From Thiopontia sp964344785 (GTDB lineage Bacteria > Pseudomonadota > Gammaproteobacteria > GCF-002020875), in assembly GCA_964344785.1 (NCBI GenBank), contig CAYFOR010000006.1:1-52367 (forward strand): DNA of 52,367 nucleotides, written 5' to 3'. Below the pieces are notes generated by a model, which saw nothing but the letters and a program-made list of their open reading frames with translations, was not told the DNA's origin and made no database searches. The position numbers and the translations under genes are program-made. Of the stretch, positions 24,584 to 33,403 are shown in pieces (position 1 is the stretch's first letter; each line of letters opens with the position of its first letter).

Positions 24584-26042
24584 GGTTCCCTGCTGTTGTC
24601 ATCTGCTGGACCAGACAGTCCACTACGGCACACTGATCGATCTCGACAGTGAACGGCTGAAGCTCTACACCATCCACGAACTGGAGCCGTTGCAGCTCCC
24701 GTTGGATCAGCTCAGCCACCTTTACTATCAGAAACCGGTCAACCACGCTGAACCGTTTGAGCTGGAGATCCGGTTTGCCAATGGCAACCAGCTTCTGACC
24801 AAATCGCTTGGTCTGGAGCAGGATGAGAGTGGCAGTCATTTCTTTCATGTGGGCCAACCCTCAACCTCGGTCCATCTCTTTATCCCGCATCAGAGCCCCC
24901 ATCATGTTCGCCATTCGCCGCGGCAGTCGACCCATCAGGAGGAACAGGAGCAGGAACATCAGATCATCAGTCATGTGAAGCAACTGTTTGAGGAGGCAAT
25001 TCGCAAGCGCGCCTCGGACCTTCATCTGAAACCGGTGGGACAGCGGGTGGAGGCCCGCTTCCGTATCGATGGTGAGATGATGCTGGCCCAGACCATTCCG
25101 GCCGAAGCATACCCGGCGATTGTCAGCCGAATCAAGATTCTGGGCGATATGGATATTGCCGAGCACCACCAGCCGCAGGATGGTTCGCACCGCTTTCCAT
25201 TCGAGGATCGGCAGGTTGATCTACGCATCTCAACCATTCCGTTGCTGGAGGGTGAGAGTGTCTCCATTCGTATTCTGGACCCGACCACCGGGCTGCGAAC
25301 CATGCGCCAGATCGGTTTCAGAAAGGATGACGAGGTTCTGTTCTGCCAGATGCTGCAGCGCAAGAACGGACTGATACTGGTGACCGGACCGACCGGCTCC
25401 GGCAAGTCGACCACGCTCTATGCCGCAATGCGGGAGCTGCGCAAACGGCAGCTCAATATCATCAGCTTGGAGAACCCGGTCGAGTACCGCCTCGACCATG
25501 TTCGACAGATCGAGATCAATGAGCGTACCGGCAACAGCTTTGCCAAAAATCTGCGCCATGTGCTGCGCCACGACCCGGATGTGATCCTGATTGGTGAGAT
25601 CCGCGACGAGGAGACCGCCCGTATTGCACTGCAGAGTGCCTACACCGGCCATCTGGTACTCAGCACTCTCCATACCAACGATGCGCCCAGTACCATTCCA
25701 CGGCTATTGGAGATGGGGATGGAGTCCTTTACCCTCAAGGACACACTGATCGGGGTGCTCTCCCAACGTCTGATCCGAAAGGTGTGTCCCGACTGTCACA
25801 ACCAGTCTGGCAGGGTTCACAGCTGTACCACCTGCAGTGGCAGCGGTCATCACGGACGGATGCCACTTTATGAACTGATGCCGATGAATAACGAGATTCG
25901 TGAGCAGATCCACAATGGTGTCACTGCCGACTCCATTCGTCGCCTTGCGTTAGAATCTGGGATGGTCACTATGGAGCAGTATGCTCAGACACTGGCCGAA
26001 CAGGTTGAACCCCCGAAACAGACACCACAAGATGAGAGATAG
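24576..26042 (+). CDS. GspE/PilB-family secretion or pilus-assembly ATPase
   Basis: 488 residues from the ATG at 24576. An N-terminal ~125-residue domain of unrecognised type replaces the usual MshEN/N1 domains, then a His/Gln/Glu-rich linker. ATPase core: Walker A GPTGSGKST (271-279), Asp box, Walker B DPDVILIGEIRDEE (333-346), His box GHLVLSTLHTND (358-369), and the tetracysteine zinc site Cys404/407/417/420 that marks GspE/PilB extension motors rather than PilT. Cytoplasmic hexamer powering pilus or pseudopilus assembly. Coupled to the PilX-like gene and 2 bp before nadC. Confidence 0.9.
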   Translation: MSEVPCCCHLLDQTVHYGTLIDLDSERLKLYTIHELEPLQLPLDQLSHLYYQKPVNHAEPFELEIRFANGNQLLTKSLGLEQDESGSHFFHVGQPSTSVHLFIPHQSPHHVRHSPRQSTHQEEQEQEHQIISHVKQLFEEAIRKRASDLHLKPVGQRVEARFRIDGEMMLAQTIPAEAYPAIVSRIKILGDMDIAEHHQPQDGSHRFPFEDRQVDLRISTIPLLEGESVSIRILDPTTGLRTMRQIGFRKDDEVLFCQMLQRKNGLILVTGPTGSGKSTTLYAAMRELRKRQLNIISLENPVEYRLDHVRQIEINERTGNSFAKNLRHVLRHDPDVILIGEIRDEETARIALQSAYTGHLVLSTLHTNDAPSTIPRLLEMGMESFTLKDTLIGVLSQRLIRKVCPDCHNQSGRVHSCTTCSGSGHHGRMPLYELMPMNNEIREQIHNGVTADSIRRLALESGMVTMEQYAQTLAEQVEPPKQTPQDER

Positions 26043-26044
26043 AG

Positions 26045-26884
26045 ATGGATCACCCCGATATCAAAACCGTTACCCATGCCGTCAATCGGGCGCTGGAGGA
26101 GGATATCGGCAGTGGTGACATCACTGCACAGCTGGTCCCGGCGGAGTCGATGGCCTCCGCTACTTTGATCACTCGGGAGGCAATGGTGCTCTGCGGTCAG
26201 CGCTGGTTTGAGCAGAGTTTTCTACAGCTTGATCCTGAAATCGAATTTCAATGGCATCATCAGGATGGTGAACCGGTTGATGCCGAACAGACTCTTGTCA
26301 GTCTGCATGGGCGGGCACGCCCGCTACTCACTGCAGAGCGCACCGCAATGAATTTTCTGCAGACCCTCTCTGCCGTCGCCTCCACGACTACCGAATATGT
26401 AGGGGCAATCCGCAATAGCAAAACCCGCATTCTCGATACCCGCAAGACCATACCGGGACTGCGGGCAGCACAAAAGTATGCCGTGCGCTGTGGTGGTGGT
26501 GACAACCACCGGGCCGGACTCTACGACGCCTTTCTGATCAAGGAGAACCATATTGCCGCCTGTGGCTCCATCGCGGCTGCGGTTGCCCAGGCACGTGCCA
26601 ATGTGCCGAATGGCAAGGTGGAAGTCGAGGTGGAGAGCCTGGATGAACTGCAGCAGGCACTTGATGCCGGAAGTGATATCGTCATGCTGGATAACTTTTC
26701 ACTGGTGCAGATTCGGGAGGCCGTTTCCGTTACCACCGGACGGGCGCTGCTGGAGGTTTCCGGAAATGTCTCCAGGGATCAGTTGTCAGCTCTTGCAGAG
26801 ACCGGTGTCGACTTTATCTCCATCGGCGCACTGACCAAGCATATCCGTGCCATTGATCTGTCGATGCGGCTGAATCTGGATTAG
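26045..26884 (+). CDS. nadC: Nicotinate-nucleotide pyrophosphorylase (carboxylating)
   Basis: Quinolinate phosphoribosyltransferase of de novo NAD synthesis. 279 residues: EEDIGSGDITAQLVP, NFLQTLSAVAST, TRKTIPGLRAAQKYAVRCGG, and NHIAACGS are the family blocks. Begins 2 bp after the secretion ATPase gene, preserving the nadC-type IV pilus neighbourhood known in E. coli and Pseudomonas. Ends 4 bp from the convergent def gene. Confidence 0.96.
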   Translation: MDHPDIKTVTHAVNRALEEDIGSGDITAQLVPAESMASATLITREAMVLCGQRWFEQSFLQLDPEIEFQWHHQDGEPVDAEQTLVSLHGRARPLLTAERTAMNFLQTLSAVASTTTEYVGAIRNSKTRILDTRKTIPGLRAAQKYAVRCGGGDNHRAGLYDAFLIKENHIAACGSIAAAVAQARANVPNGKVEVEVESLDELQQALDAGSDIVMLDNFSLVQIREAVSVTTGRALLEVSGNVSRDQLSALAETGVDFISIGALTKHIRAIDLSMRLNLD

Positions 26885-26888
26885 TCGC

Positions 26889-27395
26889 TCAACGCTTCTT
26901 GCGCTGAAACAGGTCGGTCCGTCGGCTCACCACCCGATCCAGAAAGAGCAATCCATCCAGATGGTCCACCTCGTGCTGGATCGCCCGTGCCTCGAACCCT
27001 TCACTCTGATACTGCTGCTCTTCACCCCACTCATCAAAGGCGGTAAAGCTGATTCGGGTAGCGCGAATCACGTTTCCGGTATAGTCCGGCACTGACATGC
27101 AGCCTTCACGCCCCAGCTCGAATCCATCCCACTCGGTAATCTCCGGGTTGATCAGAATCAGCCGCCCCTGGTTCGGCACCGGTTTCTTGTGTTTGCCCCG
27201 TGTCATTCCGGTGAGATCCACGATGGTAATCCGCTGGAAGCGTCCGACCTGGGGTGCTGCAATGCCGATTCCACCCGGCTGTGTACGCATGAAGGCCTCA
27301 AGATCGGTGATGAACTGGCGCAGCTCATCATCAAACTCCGTAACCGATGCACAGGCCTGCTTCAACCGCTCGTCCGGGTAGGTGATGATCTCCAT
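26889..27395 (-). CDS. def: Peptide deformylase
   Basis: Removes the formyl group from nascent proteins; metal enzyme. 168 residues with motif 1 GIGIAAPQVG, motif 2 REGCMSVP (EGCLS with Met for Leu) and motif 3 QHEVDHLDG (HExxH-type metal ligands). Last gene of rluD-pgeF-gcvR-def and overlaps the gcvR stop by 1 bp; it is not beside fmt, so a second copy may exist elsewhere. Confidence 0.94.
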   Translation of the reverse strand: MEIITYPDERLKQACASVTEFDDELRQFITDLEAFMRTQPGGIGIAAPQVGRFQRITIVDLTGMTRGKHKKPVPNQGRLILINPEITEWDGFELGREGCMSVPDYTGNVIRATRISFTAFDEWGEEQQYQSEGFEARAIQHEVDHLDGLLFLDRVVSRRTDLFQRKKR

Positions 27396-27913
27396 CAGCC
27401 AATCAGAGTCTCAATCTCTTCAACCCGAAATTCGATACTATCGGTCAGCGGCTGCAGTGCCGCATGAACCACCTCCTCTCCATCATTGGCCACACCCTCG
27501 ATAATCAGCACATAGATGGGCTGTACCTCACTCCCGGCCACCTGCGAATCAAGATCGGTGATACTGAATCCCGCCTCTGCCAGTACACCGGTCACCTGGG
27601 CGACAATCCCCGGGCGGTCCGCGCCGTGAACCACTACCCGCAGATCGGGAATCTGATGCTGATGGAGACCTGGGTCGATCGGGTCAATATGGTGGTGAAG
27701 CCCCAACTGTGCAGTTACCGGTGCCAGTGTCGATCCGAGGGCTGAAGTGTCCTGGTCGGAAGAGACCATCATCATGATGGTGAAGTTACAGCCGAGCCGT
27801 ACCATGGTGGTTTCACCCAGGGTTGCACCTGCATCGAACAGCGCCTGGGTAACCGCTGCCACAATCCCGGCCCGATCCTTCCCCACCAGAGAGATCATAT
27901 ACCACTGTTTCAT
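27395..27913 (-). CDS. Tandem-ACT protein, GcvR-like
   Basis: 172 residues from the ATG at 27913, which overlaps the pgeF stop (ATGA) and follows GGAGG by 7 nt. Two ACT domains: MISLVGKDRAGIVAAVTQAL and VVVHGADRPGIVAQVTGVL, both with the small-ligand loop. E. coli GcvR, the same architecture, represses the glycine cleavage operon by binding GcvA; no gcv genes are near, so the regulatory target is open. Confidence 0.85.
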   Translation of the reverse strand: MKQWYMISLVGKDRAGIVAAVTQALFDAGATLGETTMVRLGCNFTIMMMVSSDQDTSALGSTLAPVTAQLGLHHHIDPIDPGLHQHQIPDLRVVVHGADRPGIVAQVTGVLAEAGFSITDLDSQVAGSEVQPIYVLIIEGVANDGEEVVHAALQPLTDSIEFRVEEIETLIG

Positions 27914-28653
27914 ATTGTTTCCTCCGGTTGAATCCAGATCAGTGTAGCAAATCTTCCGGTAATCCCGCTCCTGCGATAGGAAAAAAAGCGTGGGTCCCTG
28001 TAGGTATCCCAACCACCACCATGGATCGAACCGACACCCGCCTGTCCAAGTCTCTTTCGCAACAACCCCTCCATGGAGGCGTACCAGCGACCACGTTCTG
28101 ATGGAGTAAAGTGTTCTGCCGCCCGTTCATCCATACCGCAGAACACCTCCCGCACCTCGTCCCCAACCTCGTAGGAGTGCTGACCAATCGCCGGTCCTAT
28201 CCAGGCAAGCAGCTGCTCGGGGCTCTCTTCAAATCGCTCTATCCCCTGCTCCACCACACCACCTGCCAATCCCCGCCAACCGGCATGCAGTGCAGCGACC
28301 TGGCTTCCACTACGGTTGGTCAACAGAATCGGCAGGCAGTCTGCGGTCAGCACGGCACAGACCACTCCCGCTTCAGTGGTATAACTACCATCCGCCTCTG
28401 GGGGGATGCTATCCACAGTAGGAAGTCGGACTACCGTGGTGCCATGTACCTGATTGAGCCACTGTGGTTCGGCGACAAGCCCTAGCTGCTGCGCCAGTTG
28501 TTGACGGTTATGCGCTACGCTGAGTGCGTCATCCCCCACATGGGTGGCAAGGTTCCCACCACCATAGGGGGTGTGGTGCTGTTCACTACTGCACTGGGTA
28601 ATCCAGGTTCGAATCCGATTCGGTACCGGCCATTCGGCCTCAAAGCCTGTCAT
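27910..28653 (-). CDS. pgeF: PgeF/YfiH multicopper-oxidase-like (DUF152) purine nucleoside enzyme
   Basis: 247 residues from ATG 28653, 1 bp after the rluD stop (longer in-frame starts lie inside rluD). Motifs: LNQVHGTTVV, AVLTADCLPILL (metal Cys), AALHAGWRGLAGGVV (metal His), and GPAIGQHSYEVGDEV. The family is reported both as a purine nucleoside phosphorylase/adenosine deaminase and, in E. coli, as an editing factor that avoids L-Ser incorporation in peptidoglycan. rluD-pgeF is a conserved gene pair. Confidence 0.92.
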   Translation of the reverse strand: MTGFEAEWPVPNRIRTWITQCSSEQHHTPYGGGNLATHVGDDALSVAHNRQQLAQQLGLVAEPQWLNQVHGTTVVRLPTVDSIPPEADGSYTTEAGVVCAVLTADCLPILLTNRSGSQVAALHAGWRGLAGGVVEQGIERFEESPEQLLAWIGPAIGQHSYEVGDEVREVFCGMDERAAEHFTPSERGRWYASMEGLLRKRLGQAGVGSIHGGGWDTYRDPRFFSYRRSGITGRFATLIWIQPEETI

Positions 28654-28654
28654 G

Positions 28655-29641
28655 CTACCCATCTCGATGGGCCTCCCGATCCTCACGCAACCGACGGATC
28701 ATCTCTATCATATCCTCCGGCAAGGGAGATTCATGCTCGATCCACTGTGCAGTCACGGGATGCTCCAACCCCAGACGGACAGCATGGAGCGCCTGCCGCC
28801 GGAACCCCCGCAGTGCCGATACAAAAGCGTCGGAGCTTCCCTTGGGGAGCTGCAGACGGCTACCGTAGAGTGGATCATCCAACAGAGGGAAACGGATGTG
28901 CTCCATATGGACCCGGATCTGATGGGTACGCCCGGTCTCCAGTTGTAGCCGGATGTGGGTATGGACACGGAATTTCTCGATGACCCGATAGTGGGTCACC
29001 GCCTCTTTCCCACTTTCGACAACCGCCATCCGTTTTCGGTCAACGCGGTGACGCCCGATCGGTGCATCTACCGTTCCCCCTGCCGTCATCACCCCTCTAC
29101 AGATCGCCTGATATTCACGTGCCATCTCCCTACGCTGCAGTTGACGCACCAGATGGGTATGCGACTCCAGAGTCTTTGCCACGACAAGCACGCCACTGGT
29201 CTCCTTGTCGAGTCGGTGGACCACTCCGGCTCGTGGTACTTCGCTCAGATGCGGTGCATGGTGGAGCAGTGCATTGACCATGGTACCGCTCCAATTGCCA
29301 ACCGCCGGGTGAACGACCAGACCGGCAGGCTTGTTGATGAAGATCAGTGACTCATCCTCATAGAGAATATCGAGTGGAATCGGCTCAGGCTGCCACGCCA
29401 CCTCCTCTTCGACCTCTGCCTGCAGCGTGATCCACTCCCCTTCTATCACGACATCCTTCGGGCGTCGCTGCTCTCCGTTGACCCGCGCATCTCCAGACTT
29501 GATCCAGCGTTGCAGACGGCTGCGCGAGAAGGATGGGAACAGCTCACTCAATGCGATGTCAAAGCGTTTACCCGACTGTGCTGCGGAGACCTGGACCCGG
29601 CTCTCCTCCCCATTTTCAGTCTGTTGCGATAGCATGGACAT
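28655..29641 (-). CDS. rluD: 23S rRNA pseudouridine synthase RluD
   Basis: About 328 residues from ATG 29641, with GGAAAGAG 7 nt upstream. N-terminal S4 RNA-binding domain (FSRSRLQRWIKSGDARVNG), catalytic motif HRLDKETSGVLVVAK with the active Asp, and TGRTHQIRVH. Modifies helix 69 of 23S rRNA (U1911/1915/1917 in E. coli). Divergent from bamD with 52 bp between starts, as in many gammaproteobacteria. Confidence 0.95.
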   Translation of the reverse strand: MSMLSQQTENGEESRVQVSAAQSGKRFDIALSELFPSFSRSRLQRWIKSGDARVNGEQRRPKDVVIEGEWITLQAEVEEEVAWQPEPIPLDILYEDESLIFINKPAGLVVHPAVGNWSGTMVNALLHHAPHLSEVPRAGVVHRLDKETSGVLVVAKTLESHTHLVRQLQRREMAREYQAICRGVMTAGGTVDAPIGRHRVDRKRMAVVESGKEAVTHYRVIEKFRVHTHIRLQLETGRTHQIRVHMEHIRFPLLDDPLYGSRLQLPKGSSDAFVSALRGFRRQALHAVRLGLEHPVTAQWIEHESPLPEDMIEMIRRLREDREAHRDG

Positions 29642-29693
29642 TCCGATACTCTTTCCACTTCCAAGAAGACCCTGCAAACCATGCAGTAACACC

Positions 29694-30467
29694 ATGATTC
29701 AGAAACGCCATCCATTCTCTTCGATCTTCCTCGCAGTTTCCATCCTTATCACCACGCTGAGCGGCTGTTCGCTTCTGCCTGAACAGATCGATGTCACCAA
29801 GGACTGGTCTGCCAACCGCTTCTATTTTGAGGCACACGAAGCGATGACGGCTGGAGACTATGAGAAGGCGATCGACTATTTCGAGAAATTGCAGGCCCGC
29901 TTCCCCTATGACAAGCATGCACTGCAGGCACAGATCGAGGTGATCTACACCTACTACAAATGGAATGAGACCGAATCGGCCATTGCCGCCGCCGACCGTT
30001 TCATCAAGCAGCATCCACGCCATCCCAATGTGGACTACGTCTACTATATGCGCGGCCTGGTCAACTACAACGCAGGACAAACCCTCATTACCAAATATGT
30101 TCCCACCGACCCCGGCATGCGAGACCCCAAGGCGATGCGTGAGGCCTTCCAGTACTTTTCCAAACTGGTCGATCGCTTTCCCGAGAGCAAATACTCGGAA
30201 GATGCTCGCAAGCGCATGATCTTTACCCGCAACAAGCTGGCTGAGCACGAAATCCATGTTGGCCGTTTCTATATGGAAAGAGATGCCTATGTGGCGGCAA
30301 CCAAGCGGGCCAACTATGTAATCGAGAACTTTCCGAAGACCCCCTCCGTCGAGGATGCGATGCTGCTGCTGATCGAGGCCTACGACAAGATGGGAATGGA
30401 GGAGATGGCCGCCGATGCGAAACGGGTCTACGACCTCAACTATATCGGCAAGGCACCACAGGAGTAG
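29694..30467 (+). CDS. bamD: Outer-membrane assembly lipoprotein BamD
   Basis: 257 residues. Lipoprotein signal with lipobox LSGC, acylated Cys25; then TPR repeats (ANRFYFEAHEAMTAGDYEKA, KALQARFPYDKHALQAQ-type units, VDYVYYMRG, YFSKLVDRFPESKYSEDA). Essential part of the BAM complex that inserts beta-barrel proteins. ATG 29694 sets the signal peptide; the open frame before it is on the opposite side of rluD and is not coding. Ends 9 bp from the convergent DUF938 gene. Confidence 0.95.
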   Translation: MIQKRHPFSSIFLAVSILITTLSGCSLLPEQIDVTKDWSANRFYFEAHEAMTAGDYEKAIDYFEKLQARFPYDKHALQAQIEVIYTYYKWNETESAIAAADRFIKQHPRHPNVDYVYYMRGLVNYNAGQTLITKYVPTDPGMRDPKAMREAFQYFSKLVDRFPESKYSEDARKRMIFTRNKLAEHEIHVGRFYMERDAYVAATKRANYVIENFPKTPSVEDAMLLLIEAYDKMGMEEMAADAKRVYDLNYIGKAPQE

Positions 30468-30476
30468 CGGACGGCA

Positions 30477-31067
30477 TTACCGCTTTCTCCAGTGCAGGGT
30501 TCGATTATTGGCCGGCATTGGGTAGTCGCTGACCAGCTCCATCCCTGCTTGGGATGCGAGACGGTCCACCGCCTCGAAATCACGTACCCCACTGAGCGGG
30601 TCACGCTGTTTCAGCCACTGGTCAAAGCGGTGATTGCTCTCACTGGTATAGCATCCGTGGTAGTTGAAGGGGCCATAGAGCAGAAAATCCCCCCCTGACG
30701 ATAGCAGTCCTCCCACCCCGGCAAACATCCTCTCCACCATCGGCCAGCTCATGATATGGGTGGTGTTGGCCGAAAAGATGGTATCAACCGTGAGCTGTGG
30801 CCACTGAGGCTGACAGACATCCAGTTCCAGTGGCGGTGGTGTATTGTCTAGTCGGTATTCATCAATCCATATCTGAATACTGGGATGATTCTCCAACCGA
30901 TCACTGCTCTGCCAAACCAAATGAGGGAGTCCACCAGCAAAGTAGACCGCATGCTGACCGGTTCCACTGCCGATTTCCAGCAGATGCGAGCAACCGACAA
31001 GTAGTGGCGCAATCACCGAAAAGATCGGTTCACGGTTCTGTTCACACGATTCGGAGTACTGTTTCAA
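30477..31067 (-). CDS. DUF938 SAM-dependent methyltransferase-like protein
   Basis: 196 residues. Class I SAM-binding motif LLEIGSGTGQHAVYFA, FSANTTHIMSW and GPFNYHGCYTSESN are hallmark DUF938 blocks. Substrate unknown. The apparent start is a TTG at 31067 whose product begins MKQYSESCEQNR, matching the usual family N-terminus; no clear ribosome-binding site. Same strand as the cytochrome gene 33 bp upstream. Confidence 0.85.
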   Translation of the reverse strand: MKQYSESCEQNREPIFSVIAPLLVGCSHLLEIGSGTGQHAVYFAGGLPHLVWQSSDRLENHPSIQIWIDEYRLDNTPPPLELDVCQPQWPQLTVDTIFSANTTHIMSWPMVERMFAGVGGLLSSGGDFLLYGPFNYHGCYTSESNHRFDQWLKQRDPLSGVRDFEAVDRLASQAGMELVSDYPMPANNRTLHWRKR

Positions 31068-31100
31068 GAATATGAATCCATAGAGTGCGCTGTGGTCAGG

Positions 31101-31529
31101 TCAGTGTATACGATAGCCGGAATGACAGGCTACACAGGCCGATGTAACGCCTGACAGTGCACGATAGGCCGACAGCAGCTCTCCCTCTTCTGCCTTCAGT
31201 GCAAAATGAGTGGCTGCCTTGTGCATCTCGGTACCCGCCTTGCGCATTCCATCCGGCATCACACGGGCCATATGGGAAGCACCATGACGCTCCAGCGAGC
31301 TCATTCCCAAACGGGCCTCGGCCACTTCCGAGGCACGATCCAGTTGATCACTTCCCAGATAGTGCAATATCTCATTTAGTGCCACCAGGTGATCACGCAT
31401 GTTGGAGAGCATGTGCTGCTGCATCATCTCCGGCATCTCGACCAGTTGCCGCTTATCCTCATCTGCGCTGGTGGTGGCCGCTGTAATCAGACAACCCATC
31501 ACAATCATAACCTGCTGTAACCTGTTCAC
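31101..31529 (-). CDS. Periplasmic cytochrome c' / c-556-like protein
   Basis: 142 residues; GTG start with AAGGAG 8 nt upstream. Signal peptide to about residue 22 (ITAATTSADED). Helical body and a single C-terminal heme site CVACH (132-136) near the end, the arrangement of class II cytochromes c; Met34-Met40 (EMPEMMQQHM) could supply an axial ligand. Probably an electron carrier or gas-binding cytochrome. Part of a minus-strand run with a GNAT-like protein and DUF938. Confidence 0.8.
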   Translation of the reverse strand: MNRLQQVMIVMGCLITAATTSADEDKRQLVEMPEMMQQHMLSNMRDHLVALNEILHYLGSDQLDRASEVAEARLGMSSLERHGASHMARVMPDGMRKAGTEMHKAATHFALKAEEGELLSAYRALSGVTSACVACHSGYRIH

Positions 31530-31568
31530 AATCTACTCTCCTTGAATTACATCTGCCCCAACACCTGT

Positions 31569-32687
31569 TTACCGATAGGGGATGTGCTGTTCCTTCTCAA
31601 TACGATACTGCTCGACATACACCCGTTCTTCCTCGCAAAAACGGCGAATGGGCTCCAGCAGGAAGTCCTCACGCAGTTGGTGTGCAGAGCGCGTCTCAAC
31701 AGGAACAAATCCCCTCGAAATCTTGTGCTCACCCTGTGCACCCGGCTCGAATAGCTGGAGCTTGTGGTCGATTGCATATTCGACACCCTGGTAGTAACAG
31801 AGTTCAAAATGGAGGGCATCCACCTCTTCATCACATCCCCAATGGCGCCCATAGAGTGCGTGGTCGCTACGGAACATCAGACTGCCTGCAATACACGCCC
31901 CCTCCCGGTCTGCCAGAAAGAGCAACACCTGTCCGGGTAGTGTTGAGGCCACCTGTTGAAAGAAACCGTGATTGAGTGTCGGTACTCCACCCTTGTTGAG
32001 GAATGTCCGTTGGTAGAAGCGGTTGAAATCAATCCAGTCCTGTTCCGATGCATACTCTCCATCCAGTTGGCGAATGGTAACTCCGGCATCCACCACCCTG
32101 CGCCGCTCCTGACGAATGTTCTTTCTCTTTTTCGCCTTCAATGACTGCAGAAAGTCATCGAAATCGCTGTATGAGCGGTTATGCCAGTGGAAATGGCAGT
32201 CATGCCGAATCACCATCGCTCTGCGCGCCAGATCGTCCACCGTCTCCCGATCACCAAAAAGGATGTGGAGGCCACTCAGTTGTGACTGCTCCATCAACTG
32301 CTTCGCCCCCTCCAGCAGCAGTGATACAACTTCTCTGTCATGAGCGAGTATCCTCGGGCCGACCACCGGCGTATAGGGGATGGCAGAGACCAGTTTCGGA
32401 TAGTATGGCCGTCCCAATCGCTGATAGGCGTCCGCCCAGGCATGGTCGAATACAAACTCTCCATAGTAGTTGTGCTTCTCATACAGCGGCATGGCGCCCA
32501 CCAGTCTTTCGCCATTCCATACAACCAGGTGGCGGGGCACCCAACCATACTGCGTACCCACACAACTGTTACGCTCCAGTGCATCCAGAAACTGATGCTT
32601 GAGAAAGGGGTAGTTGTTTTCAACCAACCGGTTCCACTCCTCTGCATTGACGGCACTGACCGCAGGGAGTACCTCAAGACGCATCAT
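31569..32687 (-). CDS. GNAT/FemAB-like N-acyltransferase family (DUF482) protein
   Basis: About 372 residues; ATG 32687 overlaps the upstream stop by 1 bp (another ATG is next to it). Contains the DUF482 blocks LKHQFLDALERNSCVG, HAWADAYQR, KLVSAIPYTPVVGPR, SYSDFDDFLQSLKAKKRKNI and QGVEYAIDHKLQLFEPGAQG, KISRGFVP. Annotated in genomes as a peptidogalycan biosynthesis/recognition-type GNAT protein; the substrate is unproven. Confidence 0.85.
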   Translation of the reverse strand: MMRLEVLPAVSAVNAEEWNRLVENNYPFLKHQFLDALERNSCVGTQYGWVPRHLVVWNGERLVGAMPLYEKHNYYGEFVFDHAWADAYQRLGRPYYPKLVSAIPYTPVVGPRILAHDREVVSLLLEGAKQLMEQSQLSGLHILFGDRETVDDLARRAMVIRHDCHFHWHNRSYSDFDDFLQSLKAKKRKNIRQERRRVVDAGVTIRQLDGEYASEQDWIDFNRFYQRTFLNKGGVPTLNHGFFQQVASTLPGQVLLFLADREGACIAGSLMFRSDHALYGRHWGCDEEVDALHFELCYYQGVEYAIDHKLQLFEPGAQGEHKISRGFVPVETRSAHQLREDFLLEPIRRFCEEERVYVEQYRIEKEQHIPYR

Positions 32688-33403
32688 CAATGGAGCTGAC
32701 TGCGATGATGTCTCGCCTGCCACTGTTTCATATGTTGCCGAACCGGTTCCGGATAACCGAGATGATCCATCATCACCTGCTCCATCCCCTGCGCAAAGAA
32801 GGATTCAGCTTCCTCCGGGAGTCGTTCAAGCAGGAAGGCAAAGGCACGATCCATCCCTTCCAGATCATGAGAGCGTGTGGCGATGATCGCATAGTTGAGC
32901 AGCAGTACCCGCCAGGGGCGGCCCGGATTGCGTCTGTCCTGGTCCGCCTGCACCTCCTCCGGCAAGTGATCGATCACCATCTCTACAGTGTGCCGCAACC
33001 CGACCAGCTCTTGTGGGTCCCGCAGTCGGTTGGCCTGATAGGCGATAGCATCCACCACCGGAAGTGGATCGGTAATGGTTCCACCATGAGCCGCGACCAA
33101 TTCGGCAATATGGAGGGGAAGCAGATGGAGCAGAGAGTCACTTTTATCCAGCTCCAACAGAGCTGCCGATCTTTGCAGATCCTCCAACAGTCCGAAACCG
33201 AACGGGATCAGTTGCCCCACATTTTCAACCGATTCTGCCGCCTTGAACTGCTCCAGCCACTGCAGCAGGCCATCTGCCAGGGTGGTTGGCGATACACTAT
33301 TCTCAAACGGTTGTGCATCCCAACGCTGCTGCATTCGCAGCAACACCGGTTCCAGTGCCTGTTGCCACGATGCAATCTGCTCCAGTTGCGATGCGCTGAA
33401 CAT
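32687..33403 (-). CDS. Hypothetical protein between nadE and a GNAT-like gene
   Basis: 238 residues, soluble and helical, no recognised family. Features: an N-terminal amphipathic stretch (SQLEQIASWQQALEPVLLRM) and a short acidic segment LPEEVQADQDRR. Its ATG overlaps the nadE stop by 1 bp and its stop overlaps the next start by 1 bp, so it is a coupled member of the operon and very likely expressed. Confidence 0.75.
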   Translation of the reverse strand: MFSASQLEQIASWQQALEPVLLRMQQRWDAQPFENSVSPTTLADGLLQWLEQFKAAESVENVGQLIPFGFGLLEDLQRSAALLELDKSDSLLHLLPLHIAELVAAHGGTITDPLPVVDAIAYQANRLRDPQELVGLRHTVEMVIDHLPEEVQADQDRRNPGRPWRVLLLNYAIIATRSHDLEGMDRAFAFLLERLPEEAESFFAQGMEQVMMDHLGYPEPVRQHMKQWQARHHRSQLH

